Shown here: positions 14,287-22,608 of the stretch, in pieces
How positions within the stretch are numbered: position 1 is the first letter of the stretch
Layout: every line of letters begins with the position of its first letter
Origin: Marinicella marina
Lineage (GTDB): Bacteria > Pseudomonadota > Gammaproteobacteria > Xanthomonadales > Marinicellaceae
Direction of reading: 5' to 3'
Length of the DNA stretch: 64,000 nucleotides
NCBI RefSeq assembly: GCF_030065545.1
Contig: NZ_JASJNC010000004.1
Location: 1-64,000, forward strand
The notes under the pieces: model-generated
What the model was told of the DNA's origin: nothing
What the model saw: only the letters and a program-made list of their open reading frames with translations
The model's database searches: none
Translations under genes and position numbers: made by a program

Positions 14287-15827
14287 GTAGATTCAGCGGC
14301 TTGTAAATGATGTATTTTGATGTTGTTAACCGACAATTTTTCTGCATCCAATAAAAACCTCACCAAAATAAAATAAATATCCAAATCAAAATCACCGGTG
14401 ATTTCTTTGGCCATCGTTTGTTCATGGCTGATTTCTACAGGATTTGGATTGATGGTGAAACCACGGTCATACAGTTCTTCTTCAGACTCGATAGTACCTT
14501 GATACAACCATTGGTCAACCCAATGGAAGGTCTGCAGATTATCATCTTCTGCTTGCCGCTCCTCCACTAATACGGGTCCAGGATAAGGCCACACTTTCTG
14601 GTGGTACTTCTGTAGTGCTTTAAGTAACCTTTCATCGTGAGTGGCTATGGTTTCCTTGCCACAGCAAACACCTAAACATTTGTTTAATTGGTGTCTAAAG
14701 CAAGGCTGACCTTGTTTGATGGTGCCAGATTCAATTCTCAGTAGTTTATGGCATAAAAAATATTTGTCGGCCAAGTTTTGGAGTTTGATTTGGGCTTTTC
14801 GCTTGCTGCGGAATAAACCATAAAAATCCTGCACAATGTGGTCTGAATCATCAACTTCGATCATATTGATTTGTGGGTAGATGTAGCCCTCTTGATGCAG
14901 TTGGGTTTTGATTCGATACAGCTTACGCACCCGTTTGAGTCTTGAGTTAAACAATGGTTTCAGGCTTTTAACTTGTTGACTCTCGAGTATCTGCGCGCCA
15001 AAATCACTGGCAGTTTGGGTGTAATCTATTTGTGCGATCAATGGACTCATCTTCAGGTCTTTGTGGTTCTTAAAGTCTTGTGAAAAATGACTCAGTACCC
15101 GCTGTCTGATGTTGACGCTCTTGCCGACATACAACAATTTGCCTTGTTCATCATAAAAGTAATACACCCCTGATGTTTTTGGCAGCGCGTCGATGTGTTG
15201 CTGGTTGATTTTTATCGGCAAGGTGTGTTCTTTGAGCAAGCGATCACAGGCAGCTTTGATTTCTTCCACCGTGTGAATCTGACTGGTTTTGATGAAAAAA
15301 GCTTGGATGGCAATGGCATCATCCAAAGCCCGGTGGCGGTTGGTGATGTTGATATTGAAACGCTTGATGATGTAATCCAATCCATGCCTTTTATAATTAG
15401 GGTAAAGCATGCGACTGAGTTTCACTGAACACAGGGGCTTGGTGTTGAACTTGATACCTGCACGTTCGAATTCCATTTTCAGGAATCCATAATCAAAGCG
15501 CGCATGGTGAGCGACCAACACCCGATCATCGAGTATTTCAAGTAACTTATCAATAACTTCGGCAAAGACAGGTGCCTCTTTGACCATGGTGCTGGTGATG
15601 CCTGTGAGTCTGGTGATGCCTGCTGGTACAGCGCGTTCAGGGTTGATGAAAGTTTGCCAGCGATCAACTTGTTGGCCATTTTCAATCACAACCAAGCCAA
15701 TTTCTATGATGCGGTGGTAACTGGAACGCCCGCCTGTGGTTTCACAGTCAAGCAGCACCATGCGCGTTGGAAAACCGTCGGATAATTGTGGTGTTTGCTG
15801 CTGTTCTAGCCAGTCAATTTGAGCCAT
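14280..15827 (-). CDS. DnaQ-like 3'-5' exonuclease fused to a GIY-YIG (UvrC/Cho-type) nuclease
   Basis: This 515-residue fusion has an N-terminal DEDD exonuclease domain (about 20-190): Asp27-x-Glu29 in LLDCETTGG, HHARFDYGFL, and HRALDDA. It is followed by a GIY-YIG domain from about 210, with GVYYFYDEQGKLLYVGKS and an Arg seven residues on. A Cys-rich segment (CFRHQLNKCLGVCCGKE) resembles the region after the nuclease domain in UvrC/Cho. It would combine 3'-5' degradation with single-strand incision, as in Cho-like excision repair. It is convergent with the radical SAM/DUF4130 pair and overlaps it by 7 nt, so it is not in that operon, but the three may share a DNA-repair theme (inference). 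Confidence 0.87.
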   Translation of the reverse strand: MAQIDWLEQQQTPQLSDGFPTRMVLLDCETTGGRSSYHRIIEIGLVVIENGQQVDRWQTFINPERAVPAGITRLTGITSTMVKEAPVFAEVIDKLLEILDDRVLVAHHARFDYGFLKMEFERAGIKFNTKPLCSVKLSRMLYPNYKRHGLDYIIKRFNINITNRHRALDDAIAIQAFFIKTSQIHTVEEIKAACDRLLKEHTLPIKINQQHIDALPKTSGVYYFYDEQGKLLYVGKSVNIRQRVLSHFSQDFKNHKDLKMSPLIAQIDYTQTASDFGAQILESQQVKSLKPLFNSRLKRVRKLYRIKTQLHQEGYIYPQINMIEVDDSDHIVQDFYGLFRSKRKAQIKLQNLADKYFLCHKLLRIESGTIKQGQPCFRHQLNKCLGVCCGKETIATHDERLLKALQKYHQKVWPYPGPVLVEERQAEDDNLQTFHWVDQWLYQGTIESEEELYDRGFTINPNPVEISHEQTMAKEITGDFDLDIYFILVRFLLDAEKLSVNNIKIHHLQAAESTY

Positions 15828-15896
15828 GTGAGTGGGTAATTTTGGTCAATAGGTATTGTAAAATTCTACAGATGAATTTGTTGTCGTTAAGTACCC

Positions 15897-16922
15897 CTAT
15901 TCCAACTCAAAACGATCCTGCATGGTCTCAATACTGGCTTCGACTTTTTTCGGTTTGTTAAAAAATGCAATGTGATAAACCGCTTCACCTTCTTGAACCA
16001 GAGGGATATTTTGTTTGCCTATGACGATGCCATCGGCATGACTTTTGACCTCGGATGAAATTTCACCGAGAGGGGTTTTGACCAGCGCCAACACCTCGCC
16101 TTCGGAGACTCGATCACCCAATTCTGCTTTATGTAAAACAAAACCACTGTCAGCCGCCCTCACCCAGCTACTTTTGTATGCCACAAATGGCTCAATGGGC
16201 AACTTTTTACTGCGGGATTTGGGTAACATTTTTAAATGTCTGAGTACATTGATGATGCCTTTGAGTCCGACACTGATGGACAATTCATCAAAGCGCAAAG
16301 CCTGACCTGCTTCATACAACAACATGGGTATGCCTAATTCATCAGCCGCTTCTCGCAATGAGCCATCGCGTAAATTCGAGTTAATGATCACCGGTACACC
16401 AAAGGCTTTGGCCATGGCAAAAGTCGTCTCATCATCAATATTGGCTCTGATTTGTGGCAAATTACTGCGATGAATGGCACCGGTGTGTAAATCAATACCA
16501 AAATCACACAAACTGACAATTTCTTGCATAAACAGGTGCGCCATTCTTCCTGCTAATGAGCCCTTAGCTGAACCAGGAAAGCTGCGGTTTAAATCACGCC
16601 GGTCAGGCAAATAACGGCTCTGATTCAACACCCCAAAACCATTAACCATGGGCACAGCTATTAATGTGCCTTTGAGGGTATTGATGGATTTTGATTTGAT
16701 CAGCCGTGAAATGATTTCAACGCCATTCAATTCATCACCATGAATGGCTGCACTGATAAAGATGGTTGGCCCTGGTTTTTTCCCACGCTTGACATAAATG
16801 GGGATGTTCATGGTGGTGTCGGTATAAAGTTTTAATGTGGGTAGGTGAATTTCTCTGCTTTCACCGGGGTTGATTGCTGTACCACCGATAATAATTGGGT
16901 CTTCTTTTGTCTTTGTCATCAC
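15897..16922 (-). CDS. AstE/aspartoacylase-family zinc deacylase
   Basis: This 341-residue protein belongs to the succinylglutamate desuccinylase/aspartoacylase branch of the M14 zinc carboxypeptidase fold. His61 and Glu64 in AAIHGDELNGVE and the later DLHTGA His supply the zinc ligands. The C-terminal quarter (about 250-335) is a beta-barrel resembling a lipoyl/biotinyl domain. It resembles members found beside rimK (RimK-linked AstE type), but no rimK gene is next to it here. It probably removes an acyl group from an N-acyl amino acid or peptide; the substrate is unknown. It is a single gene. Confidence 0.82.
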   Translation of the reverse strand: MMTKTKEDPIIIGGTAINPGESREIHLPTLKLYTDTTMNIPIYVKRGKKPGPTIFISAAIHGDELNGVEIISRLIKSKSINTLKGTLIAVPMVNGFGVLNQSRYLPDRRDLNRSFPGSAKGSLAGRMAHLFMQEIVSLCDFGIDLHTGAIHRSNLPQIRANIDDETTFAMAKAFGVPVIINSNLRDGSLREAADELGIPMLLYEAGQALRFDELSISVGLKGIINVLRHLKMLPKSRSKKLPIEPFVAYKSSWVRAADSGFVLHKAELGDRVSEGEVLALVKTPLGEISSEVKSHADGIVIGKQNIPLVQEGEAVYHIAFFNKPKKVEASIETMQDRFELE

Positions 16923-17132
16923 AACATAGCGATTGAATAAGACTTGATTATAACCCCAGTTAAATCCTAAAAGATGTGATGATTCAATTCTTTTGAACAG
17001 TGTCTGATTCTTTGTTCATTTCATTGATACTGTGATTTAATATCAGCAAGTATTGATAATTGCAAAGCACAGTTATGCCCACAACTTTGTCATCAAAATA
17101 ACCCAAGAGCAGAAAAATAATTAGAGTGCATA

Positions 17133-17160
17133 TAAAAAAGCCAGACATGATTGCCTGGCT
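17133..17160 (-). terminator. Intrinsic terminator of the DUF5666 gene
   Basis: AGCCAG (17139-17144) pairs with CTGGCT (17155-17160). On the minus strand the stem is followed by TTTTTTA (complement of 17133-17138 and flanking bases). It lies about 30 nt past the stop codon at 17189. Confidence 0.7.
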
Positions 17161-17188
17161 TCTCTATTATTGCTGATAAAAAAAGAGG

Positions 17189-18679
17189 TTATTCGAAAGA
17201 ATCAGCAAATATGACATCTGGTAAGCCGGTTATGGTACCGACCCCCAGCGCTTGTGTTGCTCCGGCTTTGATGCTACTTACCCGAGTGAAATCATCATCC
17301 TCATCTATTCTGATGATACCTCCTGATATCACATTTGTGGTTTCATTGATAAACGCATCTTCCACTTCAACTTCAGTACCAACAGCAATTTGATTAAAGA
17401 AATCAGCTGAACTAATTGGCATACCATTGATATCAAAGAACACAGAAGTTGATGTATCAACAACCACACCAAAGATTTCAATTTGTGGGTTATTAATAGC
17501 TGTTATGAATCCATCGGCATTGGCCTCATTTACATCCGGGTTGCCTCGTTCTCTTACTCGGGTTGCATATAAGTTACCCTCCGAATCGGCATATCCTCTG
17601 ACTTCTACTTGGGTCTCCACCCCTAGACCAGAGCCCATGATGCCATCTTCATCTCGTAATTGTGGAGTTGAGAATATGGTTTTGCCAAACAGTGTTATCG
17701 ATTCACCTGTTGTGACATCTGATGGTAGTACAGGTTCTTCAAATTTAAACCTGACTTCTTTGAATTTAACTTTTAAAGCATCTATCAAAGAGGTGGTTGT
17801 GTTCATTAATCCTTCAACCTCAACTTTAGCACCTATCACAATATCATCAACTTCACCATTGATGTAAACAGTTGCACCACCGACCGTGATTGGTTGTCCT
17901 GCGATAGTAAATAGATTATTTAGTTCAATGTCCTCAAAGTCTACAATGCCTTCTAGTGCTACTGGAATCACATCACCAGGTAGGGTTGTTATTCCCTCAG
18001 GTTTACATTCTATTTTTGTGACTGTATTGAGGGGTGAGCCAGCCATAAACATGGCATCAGGCGTCGCTTCTACTTCTACAAAAAGTCCATCTGCTAAACC
18101 GGTGTCACAATCATTTGGAATCACGCCACCTATTATCACTACTTGATTCTGAATACTGAATTGCGTGGCATTCAATCCAGATACATAACCGGATACTTTC
18201 CATTCATCCAGTGGCTCATCATCGGCTTCAACTCGACTCACTATTAAAGTCGAATTTGAATCAACAAAGCCTGACAGTTTAAGCTCATCACCAACTGAGA
18301 TCTGTTCGAAAGTTAAGTTATCTTCAAAAAATGTATTGGCAGTTAGTAAGGCGTCTACATTGAAGATCCTGAATGGATCTAATGAGGTCACAGGCCCTTT
18401 ATGTGTATTGATTAAATCAATTTCTTCAATTGTTCCAGTGGTCACTTCTGGGTTAACATCGCTGGCAATTCTATACCTGACTTTAAAACCAGTACCACCT
18501 TGGCCTCTGATTTCAGGAATAACTTGGCCATCCTCTTTAATCACTGTATTTTGATCGATTTGAAAGTTTCTGATATCGTTTATTGAAACACCTGTACCTC
18601 CTTGCCCTTTGATGGCCCCTGAGGCAACGGTACTTGCCATAATTAATACCATAATGAGTATTTGACTGTGTTTTTTCAT
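17189..18679 (-). CDS. Exported DUF5666-repeat protein with C-terminal IFADSFE
   Basis: The start at 18679 (496 residues) is preferred to the longer frame from 18733. It has AGGAG 7 nt upstream and opens with a signal peptide (KKHSQILIMVLIMASTVASG). The mature part consists of repeated OB-like beta units of DUF5666 type, each with a V.G.V..... (I/V)EV.G pattern (for example VGAKVEVEGLMN, VETQVEVRGYAD, VGTEVEVEDAFI). Two GQGGTG segments follow the signal peptide. It ends in VIFADSFE, the C-terminal signature shared with two other exported proteins here. It lies just downstream of the DUF6502 gene; such pairs are common. Function is unknown and it is probably extracytoplasmic. Confidence 0.82.
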   Translation of the reverse strand: MKKHSQILIMVLIMASTVASGAIKGQGGTGVSINDIRNFQIDQNTVIKEDGQVIPEIRGQGGTGFKVRYRIASDVNPEVTTGTIEEIDLINTHKGPVTSLDPFRIFNVDALLTANTFFEDNLTFEQISVGDELKLSGFVDSNSTLIVSRVEADDEPLDEWKVSGYVSGLNATQFSIQNQVVIIGGVIPNDCDTGLADGLFVEVEATPDAMFMAGSPLNTVTKIECKPEGITTLPGDVIPVALEGIVDFEDIELNNLFTIAGQPITVGGATVYINGEVDDIVIGAKVEVEGLMNTTTSLIDALKVKFKEVRFKFEEPVLPSDVTTGESITLFGKTIFSTPQLRDEDGIMGSGLGVETQVEVRGYADSEGNLYATRVRERGNPDVNEANADGFITAINNPQIEIFGVVVDTSTSVFFDINGMPISSADFFNQIAVGTEVEVEDAFINETTNVISGGIIRIDEDDDFTRVSSIKAGATQALGVGTITGLPDVIFADSFE

Positions 18680-18729
18680 TTTCTGCTCCTGTTTAAGAGA
18701 TATGTAATTGTTTTTGTTGTTAATTGTTT

Positions 18730-19545
18730 TCATTGTTTGTCACCTTGATAATAGTAAAGACCAAGACCGATATAAGGTAATGTTTCACCATCATCATTGG
18801 CATACTGGATTAAATGTTCTAAGTATTCGTCTACTTCATTAGCCAATTGTTGGCTTTTGTCACGTACGAAGGATTCCGCAATATTGATAAGAGATATTGG
18901 TAATTCCTCATGAAAAACGATGCGTTGGAATCTGGGGTCAGACTTCTCTGGGTTGATGTTGTGTTCAATCGTTTCCAGTAAGTATTGAGTTGAAACACCT
19001 AGGAAATTAAGTTTCTGAACATCATCAGGGTCGTTGACAGTCAAGTAGTAAGGTTTTAAAAGCTCTACATCACCATCTACTACCTTTGCTGAGCCTGAAA
19101 CGACTAAATCATCCAGAATTGAACGGACAGTTGCACCACCTGAATACTTTTCAACCAGTGATTTGAAGTCTGGTTCTTTTTTAGAGTCCAAGGGTAAAAT
19201 TTTAGCCTTGTCATGTTGGTCAAGATAATCTTTATCTTCCGCCCATCCAGTTAAAACCCTTACAGCTCTGTTCCATTTATATTGTTCTGTTTCCTCAGTA
19301 AACAAATCAGATTTCATCTGAATATCCACTTGAGTTCTTGATAGTCCTGTGATCACTGAAATGCGTGATTTTGATGGTGGTTTGCCGTTAATACCAAAAT
19401 GTTCATTGGCCACATCAACATAAGTCCACCTCAAAATATCGCTCACTTCATTGAAAGGAACTTTTAATCTCAACAATATTTTGACCAAAGGCCTGAATAT
19501 TTGTATGAGCATTTGAATGATGACGCTTTTTAATTTATTTTTCAT
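18730..19545 (-). CDS. DUF6502 family protein, putative DNA-binding regulator
   Basis: This protein of about 271 residues could also start at GTG 19554, three residues upstream; neither start has a clear ribosome binding site. An early hydrophobic amphipathic stretch is followed by RISVITGLSRTQVDIQ, which reads like a helix-turn-helix. The rest is helical and acidic. The family is uncharacterised as far as I know. The gene precedes the DUF5666 gene (about 50 nt between them) and is divergent from the secreted three-repeat protein. A perfect 18-bp palindrome lies in the shared upstream region, so a local regulatory role is a reasonable inference. Confidence 0.72.
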   Translation of the reverse strand: MKNKLKSVIIQMLIQIFRPLVKILLRLKVPFNEVSDILRWTYVDVANEHFGINGKPPSKSRISVITGLSRTQVDIQMKSDLFTEETEQYKWNRAVRVLTGWAEDKDYLDQHDKAKILPLDSKKEPDFKSLVEKYSGGATVRSILDDLVVSGSAKVVDGDVELLKPYYLTVNDPDDVQKLNFLGVSTQYLLETIEHNINPEKSDPRFQRIVFHEELPISLINIAESFVRDKSQQLANEVDEYLEHLIQYANDDGETLPYIGLGLYYYQGDKQ

Positions 19546-19595
19546 TGTCCGCACTTTTTCATATTTGTGGCTAATTTACCAATTAAAATTCTAAA

Positions 19596-19613
19596 TTGCA
19601 ATATATATTGCAA
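19596..19613. promoter_or_regulatory. 18-bp perfect palindrome in the DUF6502 divergent promoter region
   Basis: TTGCAATAT followed directly by ATATTGCAA is perfectly self-complementary. It lies 51 nt upstream of the DUF6502 start and 100 nt upstream of the divergent secreted protein start, in very AT-rich DNA. It is a likely dimeric operator. The binding protein, perhaps DUF6502 itself, is inference. Confidence 0.55.
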
Positions 19614-19713
19614 ATAAATTAAATAAATCTTGATTTATACCCTAATATTGACATATAAAATGCATAAAGAGGTTTTAAAAAAATTGATTCTGTACAACAC
19701 AAATGAGGTAAAA

Positions 19714-21339
19714 ATGAATAAAGTACTTAAAACATTAATATGTATATACATTGCAATATTTGCGAGTTTGGCGCATGCCAGTGAGCCGATAATTACCAAA
19801 AGTTTTACTGGTGGGTGGCATGACCCAAGTAAGAATGGCCAAGGATTTCTGTTAGAGATCATCAGAAGCAACAACCAAAAGAAAGCATTAACTACATGGT
19901 TTACATTTGATACCAGCGGCAATCAATATTGGTTGATAGGCGTTGGCGAAATCCAAGGCCAAAGTATCAATTTTGAAATGTTATTACCACAAGGTGGTCA
20001 ATTTGGTGATGCGCATGATCCTTCTAACATGACAAATACCTACTGGGGAGATGTGAAATTCAATTTTACCAGCTGTAACAATGGAACTGTCAATTGGGAA
20101 CCACAGTTACCTGGCTTCGGTTCAGGCTCAATGCAAATAATCAGAACCACAGCAATCAATAATTTGAATTGTACGGGTGGTTTATTTGATGAGTTGGGTG
20201 ACACCTTAGAGGAAACAGAAATAATTACACCACTCACTTCAACCGGTGTCGATTCAGATGCCAATGGTAAAACTAAATATGAGCAAAGAACCGATCGCAT
20301 AGATTACTCAGTTGAGATTGAAGATTTGCCAGTAGGTGTGTATGAATTGTATGTGGGTGATATAAAACAAGGTCTAATAACTGTCGTGTCCCAAAACGAT
20401 GGAAGCACAGAAGGTGAGATTGAATTCAGAGATCCAGTTGAGCCAGGTAAACTGCCCTTAGATTTTGACCCACAAGGCAAGGTCGTCGATATTGTTCAAA
20501 ACAATGTGGTTTATTTAACTACCGATGGTTCAAATGGTGGCAGCAACAATGGAGGTAACACCAGTGAAAATGCGCCACCATTTGGCAACAGCGAATCAGT
20601 AGTTTATATGCTTAACGCTGGTATTACACCTTTAGGAAAAGCAAAAACCAAACTTGAACAGCGGTCAGACCGTGTTGATTTTCAAATTGAGCTTGAAGAT
20701 GTTCCTGTTGGTTTTTATGATTTTAATGTCAACGGATCTGTTGAAGGTGTTATAGAAGTGACTCAAACAGCTGCAGGAATTGAAGGTGAGTTGGAATACC
20801 GTAACCCAGTTGAAGCTGGTAAAGAGTTGCTTGATTTTAACCCGTTGGGCCAATCATTATCAGTCACCCAAGGATCTACTGTTTTCTTTACACTTAATTT
20901 TCCATCAACACCAGGCAATGGTGATGATGATAATGACTGTGAAAATGGTTCAGGAGATGACTGTAATGACAATGATGATTGCGCTGATGGTTCAGGAAAC
21001 GATGATTGCGATGATGATAACAACACTCAGTTAGTTGAGATTGAGTTAGATTTTAACAATTCAGGTCTTGATTCAGATGCCAGTGGTTCGGTTGAATATG
21101 AAGTGCGTAGTGACCGTAAAGATTTTAAAGTAGAAGTTGAGGACCTTAATTTTGGAACTTACCAACTGGTTGTTGGTGGAGCAACAGTGGCATCTTTCAA
21201 TGTTAATGATGATGAGGTTGAACTTGAATTTCGTGATCCTGTTGAACCGGACAAATTGCCGTTAGATTTTGATCCATTGAATCAATTGATTGAAGTTAAA
21301 CAATCTGGCAATGTTTATTTATCAGTGTTGCTACAGTAA
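19714..21339 (+). CDS. Secreted protein with three ~95-residue repeats and acidic Asp-rich linker
   Basis: The start at 19714 (541 residues) is set by GAGG 6 nt upstream and a signal peptide ending SLAHAS; an upstream in-frame start at 19630 adds a poor leader. An N-terminal beta domain (about 24-160) with GGWHDPSKNGQGF is of a type I associate with exported proteins of Xanthomonadales-like bacteria. Three homologous repeats follow (nt about 20240-20525, 20610-20900, 21050-21335). Each contains (E/V).R(S/T)DR.D(F/Y).(V/I)E(V/L)ED, an EGE(I/L)E(F/Y)R(D/N)PVE segment and a (L)LDF(D/N)P segment. An Asp/Asn/Cys-rich linker between repeats 2 and 3 could bind calcium. It is divergent from DUF6502/DUF5666. 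Function is unknown. Confidence 0.8.
   Translation: MNKVLKTLICIYIAIFASLAHASEPIITKSFTGGWHDPSKNGQGFLLEIIRSNNQKKALTTWFTFDTSGNQYWLIGVGEIQGQSINFEMLLPQGGQFGDAHDPSNMTNTYWGDVKFNFTSCNNGTVNWEPQLPGFGSGSMQIIRTTAINNLNCTGGLFDELGDTLEETEIITPLTSTGVDSDANGKTKYEQRTDRIDYSVEIEDLPVGVYELYVGDIKQGLITVVSQNDGSTEGEIEFRDPVEPGKLPLDFDPQGKVVDIVQNNVVYLTTDGSNGGSNNGGNTSENAPPFGNSESVVYMLNAGITPLGKAKTKLEQRSDRVDFQIELEDVPVGFYDFNVNGSVEGVIEVTQTAAGIEGELEYRNPVEAGKELLDFNPLGQSLSVTQGSTVFFTLNFPSTPGNGDDDNDCENGSGDDCNDNDDCADGSGNDDCDDDNNTQLVEIELDFNNSGLDSDASGSVEYEVRSDRKDFKVEVEDLNFGTYQLVVGGATVASFNVNDDEVELEFRDPVEPDKLPLDFDPLNQLIEVKQSGNVYLSVLLQ
20240..21335 (+). repeat. Three tandem-type protein repeats within the secreted protein
   Basis: Three units of about 285 nt at about 20240-20525, 20610-20900 and 21050-21335 encode related beta domains, separated by Ser/Gly and Asp-rich linkers. 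Similarity is clear at protein level but diverged at DNA level, so the duplication is old. Confidence 0.7.
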
Positions 21340-21349
21340 AACAACTTTA

Positions 21350-21381
21350 CATCTGGCTTGGCGCCTAAGCTGGGCCAGATG
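21350..21381 (+). terminator. Terminator-like hairpin after the three-repeat gene
   Basis: CATCTGGC (21350-21357) pairs perfectly with GCCAGATG (21374-21381) with a 16-nt loop. No U-run follows, so it may be a processing or weak termination site rather than a classical terminator. Confidence 0.4.
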
Positions 21382-21403
21382 ATAACTCCTGTTAAATAAT
21401 TAT

Positions 21404-21739
21404 ATGAACCAGCCACATCATGTCATCAATAATTCACTTGAATATAACAGTTCAATTGATCGGTTGTGTTCATCAGTCGTTTTGAACAAAGACCAATGGC
21501 TGGGTGAGTGTTTGGATGATTACTTATTTAAACTGTGTGGAACAGATCAAGTGGTTTGGATACCATGCAAATACATTTGCCACTCTGAAAGGCTTAATCA
21601 TTCTTTTGAGGTTCACATACCACCGGATGAGGCATTCAGTTGTGCCAAGATCGTCATTTCGAATGCCATCAGAATATGTCTGATTAAACAACACTTAGTT
21701 AAGGGCAGTCAGCTTTTGCCTTTTTTAGAAAAGTCTTGA
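21404..21739 (+). CDS. Small hypothetical protein
   Basis: This is an unrecognised 111-residue frame starting at ATG 21404 with no clear ribosome binding site. It has seven Cys residues and a helical C-terminal half (FSCAKIVISNAIRICLIKQHL), no signal peptide and no known motif. It lies between a secreted-protein gene and the convergent copper-efflux locus. The even amino-acid composition suggests coding, but support is weak. Confidence 0.45.
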   Translation: MNQPHHVINNSLEYNSSIDRLCSSVVLNKDQWLGECLDDYLFKLCGTDQVVWIPCKYICHSERLNHSFEVHIPPDEAFSCAKIVISNAIRICLIKQHLVKGSQLLPFLEKS

Positions 21740-21831
21740 ATGATGTGGTTTTCACACATATCAACAACATATATTTGATTGGATGTGGGTGTTTTAATCA
21801 TCAAGTACTTTTCGTGTTGTATCATTCTTTC

Positions 21832-22569
21832 CTATAAAAACTTAATAAGCATGTAACTTGCTGCAAAAATCATCATCAAGTTCTCAGTCAGCGATACAAA
21901 ACCCAATGGCACATTGCTGTCGCCACCAACACAGGCACATTTGAGGTCCCTTTTATCCACATAAACGGCTTTGCATACTGAAATTGCTCCCACTGTACCA
22001 ATAAACAAGGACACAGGCGCGTAAAACATTGGGTTTAATCCAGACAGCATGCCTACTCCCGCATAGGCTTCAGCGAACGCATAGACCTTGGCATATGGGA
22101 TGTATTTCATGGCCAGTAAATCATAGGTAATGAACTGATTGGTAAAAGCTTCCAAGTCCCTTAATTTCTGCACGGCCAAAACGCACATGCTGATGCCAAT
22201 AAACCACATCAAAACTGATGCATAATTGATTGAGTCATAAAAGTTAATGGATAATGCCAATGACATCAAAAACGTCACACTGAAAATAGCAATGATTGGT
22301 TTGTAGGTGGTTTCATCTTTGTCTTGTTGTTGAAGACCTAAATAGGCTACCAAGTCATCATAGCCACCAATTCGCTTACCCTCAATGAACACCTGAGGAG
22401 TGGTTTTCACATCATGCTGTTCTTTGAATGCATCTGTTTGTTCCCTTGATTCAAGGATTTGATCGTCCAGCTCATAGCCATGCTTTTTCAATAAATGTTT
22501 GGCTTTGAGTCCAAATGGACAAATGTGATCAGATGTTTCCATCCGATAGAGCGTTGCTTTTTTTTTCAT
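21832..22569 (-). CDS. Glutaredoxin-MauE/DoxX fusion membrane protein of the copper-efflux locus
   Basis: This 245-residue protein has a glutaredoxin domain (residues 1-80) with a monothiol-type active site CPFG (Cys17; the second Cys of CxxC is absent) and the conserved TTPQVFI cis-Pro and GGYDDL glutathione-binding segments. It is followed by four to five membrane spans (about 90-245) of the MauE/DoxX redox-associated type and a CACVGG motif before the last span. It is last in the cus-type cluster, 40 nt after cusA, and likely co-transcribed. A role in thiol repair or thiol-linked metal handling at the inner membrane is inference. AGGAG precedes the start. Confidence 0.82.
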   Translation of the reverse strand: MKKKATLYRMETSDHICPFGLKAKHLLKKHGYELDDQILESREQTDAFKEQHDVKTTPQVFIEGKRIGGYDDLVAYLGLQQQDKDETTYKPIIAIFSVTFLMSLALSINFYDSINYASVLMWFIGISMCVLAVQKLRDLEAFTNQFITYDLLAMKYIPYAKVYAFAEAYAGVGMLSGLNPMFYAPVSLFIGTVGAISVCKAVYVDKRDLKCACVGGDSNVPLGFVSLTENLMMIFAASYMLIKFL

Positions 22570-22608
22570 CAGAAATTCTCCTAATTATTTTTGGTTTTTC
22601 TGGTTAAT

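Noticed and set aside
12139-15827. Anti-phage defence island
   Set aside because: Radical SAM/DUF4130 and exonuclease/GIY-YIG proteins are better explained as housekeeping DNA repair; no toxin, restriction, retron or abortive-infection genes are adjacent.
19630-19713. Upstream 28-codon extension of the three-repeat secreted protein
   Set aside because: The extension would bury the signal peptide, whereas ATG 19714 has a good ribosome binding site.
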